A stretch of 64,000 nucleotides of DNA from an uncultured Ruminococcus sp. (lineage in GTDB: Bacteria > Bacillota > Clostridia > Lachnospirales > Lachnospiraceae): assembly GCA_934359255.1 (NCBI GenBank), contig CAKRLG010000004.1, positions 1-64,000 of the forward strand, written 5' to 3'. Below the pieces are notes generated by a model. That model had not been told where the DNA came from. It saw only the letters and a program-made list of their open reading frames with translations, and ran no database searches. The position numbers and the translations under genes were made by a program. Below are positions 26,404 through 34,822 of this stretch, piece after piece; the stretch's first letter is position 1, and each line of letters starts with the position of its first letter.

Positions 26404-27045
26404 ATGAACAATATTGAAAGAAGAGATGCAGGACTTCCTTACATATCAGATGATAAAATTTTTGAACAACAGAAACCGGCGCGAAGACTGACACAGGAGT
26501 TAAATACAGCAGATCGTTCGGATTTTGATAAGATCGGAGCGATTGTAAAAGAGCTGTTGGGAAAATCGGATGGCGCTTTTATCAATCCGCCATTCTACTG
26601 CGATTATGGCTTTAACATCGAAGTTGGCAAAAACTTCTTCGCAAATTATAACTGCACGATTCTGGATGTGGGTAAAGTTACCATCGGTGATAACTGTCAG
26701 ATGGCTCCGAATGTGGCAATTTATACCGCAGGTCACCCGGTACATCCGGACTCCAGAAACAGTGCATATGAATATGGCATTCCGGTTTCTATCGGAGATA
26801 ACTGCTGGATCGGTGGTAACAGCGTGATCTGTCCGGGTGTAAAGATCGGTAACAATGTCATTATCGGAGCCGGAAGTGTTGTAACAAAGGATATCCCGGA
26901 CTGGGCGATCGCAGCCGGTAATCCGTGCAAAGTGATCCGCATGATCACAGATGAAGACAGAAAATATTATTATAAGAACAATGAGTTCGATGAAGAAGCG
27001 TGGAATGATCTGGCAGCCAGAGGATTTGCCGGTCCAGAAAAATAA
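26404..27045 (+). CDS. Sugar O-acetyltransferase, maltose/galactoside type
   Basis: 213 residues. An N-terminal Mac domain (about 3-55) precedes left-handed beta-helix hexapeptide repeats, with CDYGFNIEVG, APNVAIYTAGHP (the catalytic His) and VIIGAGSVVTKDIPDWAIAAG. It moves acetyl from acetyl-CoA to mono- or disaccharides. ATG 26404 has GAGG 9 nt upstream. Monocistronic, with a terminator after it. Confidence 0.9.
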   Translation: MNNIERRDAGLPYISDDKIFEQQKPARRLTQELNTADRSDFDKIGAIVKELLGKSDGAFINPPFYCDYGFNIEVGKNFFANYNCTILDVGKVTIGDNCQMAPNVAIYTAGHPVHPDSRNSAYEYGIPVSIGDNCWIGGNSVICPGVKIGNNVIIGAGSVVTKDIPDWAIAAGNPCKVIRMITDEDRKYYYKNNEFDEEAWNDLAARGFAGPEK

Positions 27046-27056
27046 AAACCAGGACG

Positions 27057-27098
27057 GAAGCATCGGTTCGGTTGCATAACAGAGCCGGTGCTTCTTTT
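27057..27098 (+). terminator. Terminator after the acetyltransferase gene
   Basis: GAAGCATCGG pairs with CCGGTGCTTC, followed by TTTT. Confidence 0.8.
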
Positions 27099-27136
27099 GC
27101 TATATATAAAATTTATGAAAAGAGGAAAAGGAATAG

Positions 27137-28474
27137 TTGGAAAAGAACAAAGAAATAAAAAATGAAATCATCCGCCTGGCGCTTCCGATTGCTTTTCAGC
27201 AGTTTATGCTCGCACTGGTGGGAGCCAGTGATGCGGTGATGCTGGGACGGCTGCAGCAGGATGCGATGTCGGCGGTATCGCTGGCAACACAGGTTACGTT
27301 TGTCCTCAATCTGTTTCTGGCAGCTGTGGTGATCGGTGAAAACCTGTATGTGGCACAGTATTATGGGAAAAAAGATTATTCCATGATATCGGAAACCTTT
27401 CGGCTGGCACTGATCCTGACAGGCATCATAACAATTGTTTTTACAGTATGTGCACTGGCATTTCCGGAAAAAATCATGTATCTGTTTACCAATGATCCGG
27501 AACTGATCCGGATGGGAAGCGACTATCTGCGAATAGCAGGAATTGCCTATCTGTTTCTCGGCGTGTCGCAGGTCAGCATGACACTGATGAAAAACTGCGG
27601 TGCGGTCGGGATGAGCACATTTCTGAGTATGGTGGCTGTAATTCTGAATATTATATTGAATGCTATTTTCATCTTTGGACTTTGCGGAAGTCCACGTATG
27701 GGAATTCAGGGAGCTGCGCTTGCAACCGTGATTGCGACAGTGATCCAGGCGGCATGGAGTTTTGGATATGTAGTGCTCAGGAGAAAACAGGTGCGGTTTT
27801 TAAGGGTGCGTGTCAACAGGGAACTGTGGAAAGGATTCCGTGAAAAAACTGCTCCGGTTTTATTTAACGAACTGGCATGGGGCGGTGGATTTACCATGTA
27901 TTCCGTGATCCTGGGACATATGGGAAGTGATGCGGTGGCGGCAAACGGCATCGCCAATATTTCCAAAAATCTGATCATCTGCTTTTGCATGGGACTTGGA
28001 AGTGCGGGAAGCATTGTTGTGGGGAATCTTCTGGGAGCCAACCGCCTGGAAGAAGCAAAAGAAGCAGGAAAAATGGCTACCATTTTCTCTATTGTCAGCG
28101 GGATCATCTCAGGAGTGATTCTGATCGTATTATCTCCGCTGATCGTCCGTGCAACCGGACTGACCCCGCAGGCGCAGGGCTATCTGCAGAAAATGCTACT
28201 GATCTGTTCCTATTATCTGGCAGGAAAATCTGTCAACTGTATGACGATCGGAGGGATCTTTACTGCCGGTGGAGATACGAAGTTTGGTATGATCTGTGAC
28301 ACCGTGACCCTCTGGTGCGTGACGGTTCCACTGGGTGCTCTGTGCGCATTTGTCTTTAAGCTTCCGGTGATGGTAGTGTATTTTGTACTGAATCTGGACG
28401 AAATCATCAAATTACCGGCAGTGTTTATCCATTACAGGAAGTATAAATGGGTGAAGAATATCACCGTGGAATAA
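27137..28474 (+). CDS. MATE-family efflux transporter
   Basis: 445 residues with twelve membrane segments in two related halves. Residues 12-40 (RLALPIAFQQFM, VGASDAVMLG) and the second-half GLGSAGSIVVGNLLGANRLEEAK are MATE signatures. It exports drugs or metabolites using a Na+ or H+ gradient; substrate unknown. TTG 27137 is the likely start, after AAAGGAA. Confidence 0.9.
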   Translation: MEKNKEIKNEIIRLALPIAFQQFMLALVGASDAVMLGRLQQDAMSAVSLATQVTFVLNLFLAAVVIGENLYVAQYYGKKDYSMISETFRLALILTGIITIVFTVCALAFPEKIMYLFTNDPELIRMGSDYLRIAGIAYLFLGVSQVSMTLMKNCGAVGMSTFLSMVAVILNIILNAIFIFGLCGSPRMGIQGAALATVIATVIQAAWSFGYVVLRRKQVRFLRVRVNRELWKGFREKTAPVLFNELAWGGGFTMYSVILGHMGSDAVAANGIANISKNLIICFCMGLGSAGSIVVGNLLGANRLEEAKEAGKMATIFSIVSGIISGVILIVLSPLIVRATGLTPQAQGYLQKMLLICSYYLAGKSVNCMTIGGIFTAGGDTKFGMICDTVTLWCVTVPLGALCAFVFKLPVMVVYFVLNLDEIIKLPAVFIHYRKYKWVKNITVE

Positions 28475-28525
28475 AAAGAAAGAGAATCATGATAGAATAC
28501 GAATAAGATACGAGGAAAATATATA

Positions 28526-29764
28526 ATGGAAACAAATACATTATTAAAACAAATCAGACAGGAACATGCCTCAGCCTTTACCCACAGCGGAAAGTTTCAT
28601 GCAGACGATGTGTTTTCGGCAGCTTTGCTGTTATATCTGAACCCGGAGATCAGAATCACAAGGGGAAATAAAGTACCGGAAGACTTCGAGGGGGTTGTTT
28701 TTGATATCGGAAGAGGGCAGTACGATCATCACCAGAAAGACAGTCGGATCCGGGAAAATGGAGTTCCCTATGCGGCATTCGGACTTTTGTGGGAAGCGGT
28801 TGGAGCGGAGATTCTGGGCGGGGAGCTGGCGCAGAAATTTGATGAAGCGTTTGTACAGCCACTGGACAACAACGACAATACCGGGGAGAAGAATGAACTG
28901 GCGGCCCTGATCGGAAACTTCAATCCGACCTGGGATGCCGGTGGAAGTAACGATGAAGCATTTTTCCAGGCAGTCAGTGTGGCAGGGATGATCCTGGAAA
29001 ATAAATTTGAACGGTATCTGGGAAATGAGCGGGCGGACAGACGGGTGGAAGAGATTCTCGAAGCGCATGAGAGAGCTTTGCAGTCTGGAGAAAAGTCGGA
29101 AGCTGAGGCGAAGATCCTGATTTTACCGGAGTTTGTACCGTGCCAGAAAAGACTGTCCGAGACGGAGATCGCTTTTGTTATCTTTCCGTCAAACCGGGGC
29201 GGATACTGTGTACAGCCGCAGAAGAAAGAATATTCACTGAATTACAAATGCAGTTTTCCATCCGAATGGCTGGGTCTGGAGAATGAAGAATTACAGAAAG
29301 AAACAGGGCTGGTAAGTGCCGGATTCTGTCATAAAGGCGGTTTTCTGCTGACCACAGGGACGCTGGAAGATGCGGTGAAAGCATGTGAGATCAGTCTTGC
29401 AGAGTACAGGGAAGAGCCGGTACTTGTGAATTTGGGTGGGGATGAAACCGTGGACGAGTTGCTGGGACAGTTGCCGAATCTGCAGGCGGCGCGGCTGGTG
29501 CGCATGGATTTCCCGGAAATTCCGGAACTGGAACTTCAGGGAATCTACGGAGAAGTTGTGATGGAAAAACAGGAATGGAAGGCAGCAGTGAAAGCCCAGG
29601 TAAAGCAGATCCTGAAATATAAACCGGAGGCGGTTTATGTGGCAGATCATATGTTTGCAGGATATCCGGTTGTGCATGCGCTGAGAAAAAAACATATTCC
29701 GGTATTGACGATGGTGGAAAAGGATGGGAAGAAACTGTTGGTGAGAATTCCATCCGGATCATAA
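28526..29764 (+). CDS. MYG1-family (UPF0160) protein with C-terminal extension
   Basis: 412 residues. The first ~290 match the MYG1/DHH-like family: THSGKFHADDVFSAALL, FDIGRGQYDHHQ (DHH-type metal site), PLDNNDN, and a later SAGFCHKGGF. Eukaryotic MYG1 is an RNA exonuclease; the bacterial role is unknown. Residues ~300-412 are an extra domain (LVNLGGDETVDELL; EAVYVADHMFAGYPVVHALR) that I do not recognise. It stands alone. Start ATG 28526 follows GAGGAAAAT. Confidence 0.82.
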   Translation: METNTLLKQIRQEHASAFTHSGKFHADDVFSAALLLYLNPEIRITRGNKVPEDFEGVVFDIGRGQYDHHQKDSRIRENGVPYAAFGLLWEAVGAEILGGELAQKFDEAFVQPLDNNDNTGEKNELAALIGNFNPTWDAGGSNDEAFFQAVSVAGMILENKFERYLGNERADRRVEEILEAHERALQSGEKSEAEAKILILPEFVPCQKRLSETEIAFVIFPSNRGGYCVQPQKKEYSLNYKCSFPSEWLGLENEELQKETGLVSAGFCHKGGFLLTTGTLEDAVKACEISLAEYREEPVLVNLGGDETVDELLGQLPNLQAARLVRMDFPEIPELELQGIYGEVVMEKQEWKAAVKAQVKQILKYKPEAVYVADHMFAGYPVVHALRKKHIPVLTMVEKDGKKLLVRIPSGS

Positions 29765-29861
29765 AATATATAAAAGATGTTGGAATCCTGGTTTTGGAAA
29801 TCCTCGTGCAGGCAGTCCTGCATCAGATTCCGAAAATTTTGACCATGGTATTACATAAAAT

Positions 29862-29911
29862 AAAAAGCCAGATGCTGAGAGAAAACAAACATTTTCAGCA
29901 TTTGGCTTTTT
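29862..29911. terminator. Bidirectional terminator
   Basis: AAAAAGCCAGATGCTGA pairs with TCAGCATTTGGCTTTTT. It serves the minus-strand membrane gene and perhaps the MYG1 gene. Confidence 0.85.
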
Positions 29912-29954
29912 ATGATATCAGGAAGAACAAACCATTTTTCTCCGTCCCCACCGG

Positions 29955-30257
29955 CTATGCAGCTTTTTGGGTTCCGAGGGGTAATGGTGCATTTATAGAG
30001 GATTCTTTGTGAGGTGAAGTTTTTTGATACAGATAGAAGATACCTCCAAAGAATCCGAAAATCAGACCTGTGTAACCCGCAGAACAAAAGAGGACAACTG
30101 TTTTGGTAGAAAGGGAAATGGTGCTGATCAGGCAGACAACAGAACCGGCAAGCAGTCCGATCAGTGTCCATCCCGCCAGCAGTGCTGCGAGAAACATTGC
30201 TGAAACATGTGAGCTTTTTACATGATGGTTCATAAAATTCCATACGGTTTTATACAT
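29955..30257 (-). CDS. Small membrane protein of unknown function
   Basis: 100 residues with two hydrophobic segments (about 19-44 and 52-75, glycine-rich FCSAGYTGLIFGFFGG). No family recognised. The minus-strand start has GAGGG 6 nt upstream, and a terminator lies 44 nt past its stop, so it looks like a real single gene. Confidence 0.6.
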   Translation of the reverse strand: MYKTVWNFMNHHVKSSHVSAMFLAALLAGWTLIGLLAGSVVCLISTISLSTKTVVLFCSAGYTGLIFGFFGGIFYLYQKTSPHKESSINAPLPLGTQKAA

Positions 30258-30521
30258 AACGATCCCTCATTTCTGTGTTTGATCTTATTCATATTGTTTT
30301 CTTTTACTGTCATGATTATAAAAAAACTGTGTAAAATACGCATGCGCAGTAATGAAAAATTTATGTAAAATAAGAAAAGACACAGGCGATCCTGCAAACA
30401 GACAAGACCACGATATAGGTAAAAGACATAGAATCTGCAACTTGTTAGGCAGGTAAAAATATGCTATGCTTAAAAAAATAATTTCAGATACTTCGTGTAG
30501 AATAAGGAGGTAGTATGGAAT

Positions 30522-30812
30522 ATGAAATATAATTTACCGGATCGAATATTGAGGGAACTTTCTTCTTTCGCACAAAAGTATTCTATCACAAAAATCATAT
30601 TGTTTGGTTCTCGTGCACGAGGCACCAATACAGAAAGAAGCGACATAGATATCGCTGTATACGGTGGGAATTTTGAACAATTTTACTGGGATGTTAAGGA
30701 AAAAACACATTCGCTCCTGATGTTTGACATCGTACAGGCAGATGCGGTAATTTCAGATGAATTGAAACAGGAAATAGAAAGGGATGGTGTTATAATTTAT
30801 GAAAAAGCTTGA
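30522..30812 (+). CDS. mntA: MNT-type minimal nucleotidyltransferase (antitoxin)
   Basis: 96 residues. The nucleotidyltransferase motif GSRARG...SDIDIAV (about residues 27-44) and a third acidic strand MFDIVQAD are present. MntA enzymes AMPylate or block the HEPN toxin partner. The end overlaps the HEPN gene by 14 nt. A good AAGGAGG lies upstream. 30258-30521 holds no gene. Confidence 0.88.
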   Translation: MKYNLPDRILRELSSFAQKYSITKIILFGSRARGTNTERSDIDIAVYGGNFEQFYWDVKEKTHSLLMFDIVQADAVISDELKQEIERDGVIIYEKA

Positions 30813-31209
30813 TAACTTTACCAATTGTCTGTCCATATTGGCCAATGCTGATTTTAAATTTGCAGAAACGAATGATATCTATCGAACAGGTATTATAGGA
30901 CAGTTTAATCTTACCTTTGAACTTGCATGGAAAGCGTTGCAGGACATTATGAGAATGCACAGTGTGGAGGGCGCTTCTACAGGATCTCCCCGTGAAATCC
31001 TGCAGCTTGGCTATAAAGTTGGATTTATTAACGATGCAGAAGTATGGTTGCTTATGTTAAAAAAGCGTAATACATCTGTTCATATTTATAATGAAGATGA
31101 AGTGGATGAAATGATCATGCTGATACGTGACAGCTTTATTCCGGCTTTCAAGGTTCTTAACGAGACATTATTGGAGAAACTGAACGAAGCGGAAAGTGAC
31201 TGGAGGTAG
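30799..31209 (+). CDS. hepT: HEPN-family toxin (HI0074-type substrate-binding partner)
   Basis: 136 residues, all helical. The RNase-type motif R-x4-H is seen as RNTSVH followed by IYNEDE, with the LTFELAWKALQDIM segment typical of the HI0074/HepT family. It forms a toxin-antitoxin pair with the upstream MNT gene. Confidence 0.88.
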   Translation: MKKLDNFTNCLSILANADFKFAETNDIYRTGIIGQFNLTFELAWKALQDIMRMHSVEGASTGSPREILQLGYKVGFINDAEVWLLMLKKRNTSVHIYNEDEVDEMIMLIRDSFIPAFKVLNETLLEKLNEAESDWR

Positions 31210-31278
31210 GACAGGGCCGGGGCATGATCCGGTTCTCTGTGATAAAATAATAAGAACAGATACAGAGGATGATTCAAA

Positions 31279-31791
31279 ATGGAGTTTTCAGAAGTAATCA
31301 AGAACAGATATTCCTGTAAGAAATTCAGCAACAAAGAAGTAGGAAAAGAGAAGCTGGATAAGATTCTGGAGGCAGGACGTGTTGCTCCAACAGCAAAAAA
31401 TCTGCAGGAACAGCATATTTATGTCGTGCAGTCAGAAAAAGGACTGGAGGCCATTGATAAAGTAACACCTTGTCGTTATCAGGCACCGGTTGTTTTGGTG
31501 GTAGCGTATAATAAGAATCATGTATTTACCTATCCTGGCGGAAAAAGAGATTCTGGAATCGAGGATGCCAGTATTGTAGCAACTCATATGATGCTGGCTG
31601 CCTATAATGAAGGTGTGGACAGCTGCTGGATCAATTTTTTTGATCCGGACGAACTGGGACAGGCGCTGAATCTTCCGGAAGAGGAAGAAATTCTGATGCT
31701 ACTGGATCTCGGAATCGGAGCAGAAGGAACCGGCGCACTTCCAAATCATAACAGCAGAAAAGATTTAGCAGAAACCATAACTTATATGTAG
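31279..31791 (+). CDS. Nitroreductase-family flavoprotein
   Basis: 170 residues. The start FSEVIKNRYSCKKFSNKEV, LEAGRVAPTAKNLQE and a C-terminal LLDLGIGAEG define an FMN-dependent nitroreductase. Substrate unknown. Alone, with a GAGGATG-type site. Confidence 0.88.
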   Translation: MEFSEVIKNRYSCKKFSNKEVGKEKLDKILEAGRVAPTAKNLQEQHIYVVQSEKGLEAIDKVTPCRYQAPVVLVVAYNKNHVFTYPGGKRDSGIEDASIVATHMMLAAYNEGVDSCWINFFDPDELGQALNLPEEEEILMLLDLGIGAEGTGALPNHNSRKDLAETITYM

Positions 31792-31919
31792 AAAACTGTT
31801 ATAAAAAGAGATTCCTTTCCAGATATCAAAAGATAGCCGGAGGGAGATTTGCTTTATGAGAATATAAAGCCGGAAGAAGTATGAAAAGCGAAAAATACTG
31901 AATGAGCGAGTTTCGCCTC

Positions 31920-31977
31920 TTGACATATATAGATAGTCGATATATTATATAGATAACCGATATATCGACTATCTATA
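31920..31977 (+). promoter_or_regulatory. padR promoter overlapped by a perfect palindromic operator
   Basis: TTGACA (31920-31925), 17-nt spacer, TATTAT (31943-31948). A perfect 18-bp inverted repeat (31928-31945 and 31960-31977, arms TATAGATAGTCGATATAT) covers the spacer and -10, the usual place for a repressor site. Confidence 0.75.
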
Positions 31978-31997
31978 AAAAAAAGGGGTGTATTTTT

Positions 31998-32327
31998 TTG
32001 AAAATTGAAAAATCTCTGGTTTCCGGAAGTATGGCGATGCTGATTCTGAGTCTTCTGGAAGAAAAGGACCGGTATGGGTATGAAATGATTGAGGCTTTGC
32101 GGGAAAAGTCGCAGAATGTGTTTGAACTGAAAGCGGGTACGCTATATCCATTGCTGCATGGACTGGAAGAGAAAAATCTTGTGTCTTCCTATGAACAGGA
32201 AGTGATGGGAAAGGTGCGGAAATACTACGGGCTGACAGCCGCGGGGAGAAAGCGACTGCAGGAGAAGAAAGAGGAGTGGAAGGTATACACGAAGGCGGTC
32301 ACGGACGTGCTGGCGATGGAGGGGTAG
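31998..32327 (+). CDS. PadR-family transcriptional regulator
   Basis: 109 residues. The PadR winged helix is clear: MLILSLLEEKDRYGYEMIE, then AGTLYPLLHGLEEKNLV and RKYYGLTAAGRKRL. It likely represses its own operon through the palindrome upstream. TTG start 31998 follows AAAGGGGTG. The next gene starts 2 nt after its stop. Confidence 0.9.
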   Translation: MKIEKSLVSGSMAMLILSLLEEKDRYGYEMIEALREKSQNVFELKAGTLYPLLHGLEEKNLVSSYEQEVMGKVRKYYGLTAAGRKRLQEKKEEWKVYTKAVTDVLAMEG

Positions 32328-32329
32328 AG

Positions 32330-33664
32330 ATGAAAAAAGAAGAATATTTACAGCTTGTGACCGATCAGATCCGTTGTAAAAAAGCACGTCCGGATGTGAA
32401 GACAGAACTGGAAAATCATATTTTGGATCAGATGGAAAGCTACAGAAACGAGGGGATGGAAGAGCAGGAGGCAATGGAACAGGCGATTTTAGAGATGGGT
32501 GACCCGATAGAAGTGGGAGTGGAACTCGACCGGATCCATCGACCGAAGATGTCCTGGGGAATTCTGTTGTTGGTAGGAATTCTGGGCGGAATGAGTGTCC
32601 TTTTACAGTTCACCTTGTGGAGGGGCGGTAATGCGATGGCACAGCCAGAACGACAGCTCATGTTTCATATCGCAGGTTTTCTTGTGATGCTTGGGGTGTA
32701 TTTTTTGGATTACAGTATTCTTGGAAAATATGCGAGACGGATCGGTATCCTGTTTTGCACAGTTATGATACTGGTGGTCTCGTTGGGGCATCTGGCGAAT
32801 ACAGGTGGTACTTTTATCATGCTCGGATGTCTGGCAATTTCTGTTCCGCTTGTGATGTATTTGTACGTTCCGGTTTTCGGAGCGATTCTGTATTCGTATC
32901 GAAATGCAGGATATGAGGTGTTGTGGAAGAGTGCTTTGTGGCTGACGATTCCGGTATGGGTGGATCTGAGATGTTCACTGGTACATGCGTTTTGTCTGCT
33001 GCTCATCTGTCTGCTTATGTTTTCTATTGCCGTCTGGAAACAGTGGTATCAGATTGCACGGAAAGAAGTATTGATCAGTATGTGGGTGTGTCTGTGGATC
33101 CTGATTGTTGGCGGAGTTACAGTTGCTGCAGGAGGATGGGTGCAGCCGTACATGATAGAAAGAATCCGGGCATTTTTACAGAGATCCAATAGCTATACGC
33201 AGGATATGATGCAGAATATTTTTGAGCAGAGCCGATGGATCGGGAAAAGTGCATCCGGGATGGAATTTCTGGAAAACAGCCTGCCGGGATTTAACAGCGA
33301 ACTGATCCTGACCAGTGTGATGGCGTGCTTTGGTATCCTTCCGGGGATCCTGACGGTTCTGCTCTACCTGGTGATGATCTGGAAAATCTTTGGCGTCTCG
33401 AAAAAACAGCAAAATCAGCTGGGAACCATGATCGGGTACGGATGCGGACTGGTATTTGCAAGCCAGGTTGCCTACAGTGTTTTCACCTATCTGCGCGTTC
33501 TGCGGATTTCCTCTGTGATCCTTCCGTTTTTATCTGTCACCGGTGGAGGAACAATGGTGGCGTATCTTTTGATGGGAATGGTACTGAGTATTTATCGGTA
33601 TAAAAATATTCCGCTGCATCCGGAAAAGAGCCGATTGCCGAGGATTCGGATTATAATTGAATGA
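32330..33664 (+). CDS. Membrane protein: N-terminal HAAS domain fused to a SEDS-like (FtsW/RodA) domain
   Basis: 444 residues. The first ~75 are a soluble HAAS/permease-prefix domain (YLQLVTDQIRCKKARPDV, then AMEQAILEMGDPIEVG), the type that usually accompanies PadR regulators. About ten membrane helices follow. The C-terminal half has SEDS features (SELILTSVMACFGILPG, then ILPFLSVTGGGTMVAYLLMG), but the conserved catalytic loop seen in FtsW at 5650 is diverged. It may be a glycan polymerase relative controlled by PadR. ATG 32330 follows GGAGGGG. Confidence 0.8.
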   Translation: MKKEEYLQLVTDQIRCKKARPDVKTELENHILDQMESYRNEGMEEQEAMEQAILEMGDPIEVGVELDRIHRPKMSWGILLLVGILGGMSVLLQFTLWRGGNAMAQPERQLMFHIAGFLVMLGVYFLDYSILGKYARRIGILFCTVMILVVSLGHLANTGGTFIMLGCLAISVPLVMYLYVPVFGAILYSYRNAGYEVLWKSALWLTIPVWVDLRCSLVHAFCLLLICLLMFSIAVWKQWYQIARKEVLISMWVCLWILIVGGVTVAAGGWVQPYMIERIRAFLQRSNSYTQDMMQNIFEQSRWIGKSASGMEFLENSLPGFNSELILTSVMACFGILPGILTVLLYLVMIWKIFGVSKKQQNQLGTMIGYGCGLVFASQVAYSVFTYLRVLRISSVILPFLSVTGGGTMVAYLLMGMVLSIYRYKNIPLHPEKSRLPRIRIIIE

Positions 33665-33698
33665 AAAATCTTCAGTAAAAATGTGTTGCAGTAACGAT

Positions 33699-34000
33699 TT
33701 ACGATCTGTTATTGCAACACATGATTTCCTGAATGGACGGTTTCCGGTTCAGTGTCTCATAATACGCAAACAGCGCAATACAGTCATACGTTCCACCGGC
33801 ACTGTTATGCGTGTCTTTTGCACCGCCAAGATAAGGAAGTATCTTTAAGTATTCCACATATTTCTGCTGGATTTTTTCCCGGAGTTCTTCAACTTCATGT
33901 TCCGGAAATTGCTTTTCAGACGATTCTGAATCACTTTTTTTACTGCCTCGGAATAGCAGACATGTTTTTTACGGTCAAAAATAAGTTCCTTTTCTTTCAT
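33699..34000 (-). pseudogene. Frameshifted L-2-amino-thiazoline-4-carboxylate hydrolase-like gene
   Basis: On the minus strand the first 22 codons (KEKELIFDRKKHVCYSEA) stop making sense at an A-run. In the next frame the sequence continues as KYVEYLKILPYLGGAKDTHN then AGGTYDCIALFAYYE, which resembles the ATC-hydrolase-like family. It then ends early at 33699. It follows the Nudix gene by 15 nt with an AGG site, so they were once an operon. Family assignment is tentative. Confidence 0.5.
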
Positions 34001-34015
34001 AAGAATACCTGCATT

Positions 34016-34564
34016 TTACCTGTACAGATAGCATCGTACAACTTCGAGTCCCGGGACAGGGGCACAAAACTGCGTGTTACGGTTTCGACAGTTCTGGTAT
34101 GTTTCTTCCAGATCAAACCACCGCACCGATTCCACCTCCTCTTTTTGCAGGACGAGTGTCTCGATATCGACAGGCTGCTGATAGACATAGACAAAGGCAA
34201 TTTCGTTGTCCCGGAAGATTTTTCCGTGAAATTCTTCTGCAAAATTACCGTGGATGCATCCGGCGAATGCAAGATCTTCCGGTTTTGCATGAATTCCCAG
34301 CTCTTCTGCAAGCTCCCGCAGGCCGGATGCGAGTGGTTCATCGCCTGCCTGAATATGACCGGCGGAAGAAGTATCGTATTTTCCGGGAAAAGAATCTTTG
34401 TTCATTGCGCGTTTTTGCATCAGAACCTGCAAATGCTCGTTTTCCCTGCGAACGATCCAGATATGAACTGTTCGATGACGGATTCCTTCTGTGTGTGCGA
34501 GCGTGCGGGAAATGATTTTGCCGGTTGGCTGTCCCTGTTCATCTACAATATCCAGATATTCCAT
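34016..34564 (-). CDS. Nudix hydrolase (IDI/YfcD-like)
   Basis: 182 residues. The Nudix box appears as GHIQAGD...RELAEELGI, with Asp in place of the first Glu, a common variant in the isopentenyl-diphosphate-isomerase-like group. N-terminal YLDIVDEQGQPTG, RTVHIWI and KRAMNKDSFPGKYD support that group. Substrate unknown. It is the first gene of a minus-strand pair, the second being broken. Confidence 0.9.
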   Translation of the reverse strand: MEYLDIVDEQGQPTGKIISRTLAHTEGIRHRTVHIWIVRRENEHLQVLMQKRAMNKDSFPGKYDTSSAGHIQAGDEPLASGLRELAEELGIHAKPEDLAFAGCIHGNFAEEFHGKIFRDNEIAFVYVYQQPVDIETLVLQKEEVESVRWFDLEETYQNCRNRNTQFCAPVPGLEVVRCYLYR

Positions 34565-34590
34565 ATGTGTCCTCCTGTGTAGTAAAATGT

Positions 34591-34746
34591 GCTCTCGGAA
34601 TTTTTCTGCACTTACTTTTGTGGCTGATTTTCCGACAGTCGCACCCGAATTTCATCGATGTACGCACCGCGTGCGCCTCAGAAATTTGGGCACAACTGAC
34701 AAAAAATCATCACACAAAAGCAAGCACGGAAAAATTCCGAGAGTAC
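34591..34746. repeat. Large foldback (inverted-repeat) element
   Basis: The ends CTCTCGGAATTTTT (34593-) and AAAAATTCCGAGAG (-34743) are complementary. Pairing continues inward with mostly transition differences (GAATTTC/GAAATTT, CAGTCGCAC against GCACAACTG) to a GCAC/GTGC centre. The whole ~156 nt folds back on itself between the Nudix and LysR genes. It looks like a MITE or structured RNA. Confidence 0.6.
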
Positions 34747-34822
34747 CTTAAGTATAATTTTATATTTATAACACGACGAATGAAAACAGAAGTGTCTGCT
34801 GCTTATGCTATACATGAATATA

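Noticed and set aside
33752..34582. Plus-strand reading frame of 276 codons over the Nudix gene
   Set aside because: Antisense to the Nudix hydrolase with its intact motif; no coding pattern.
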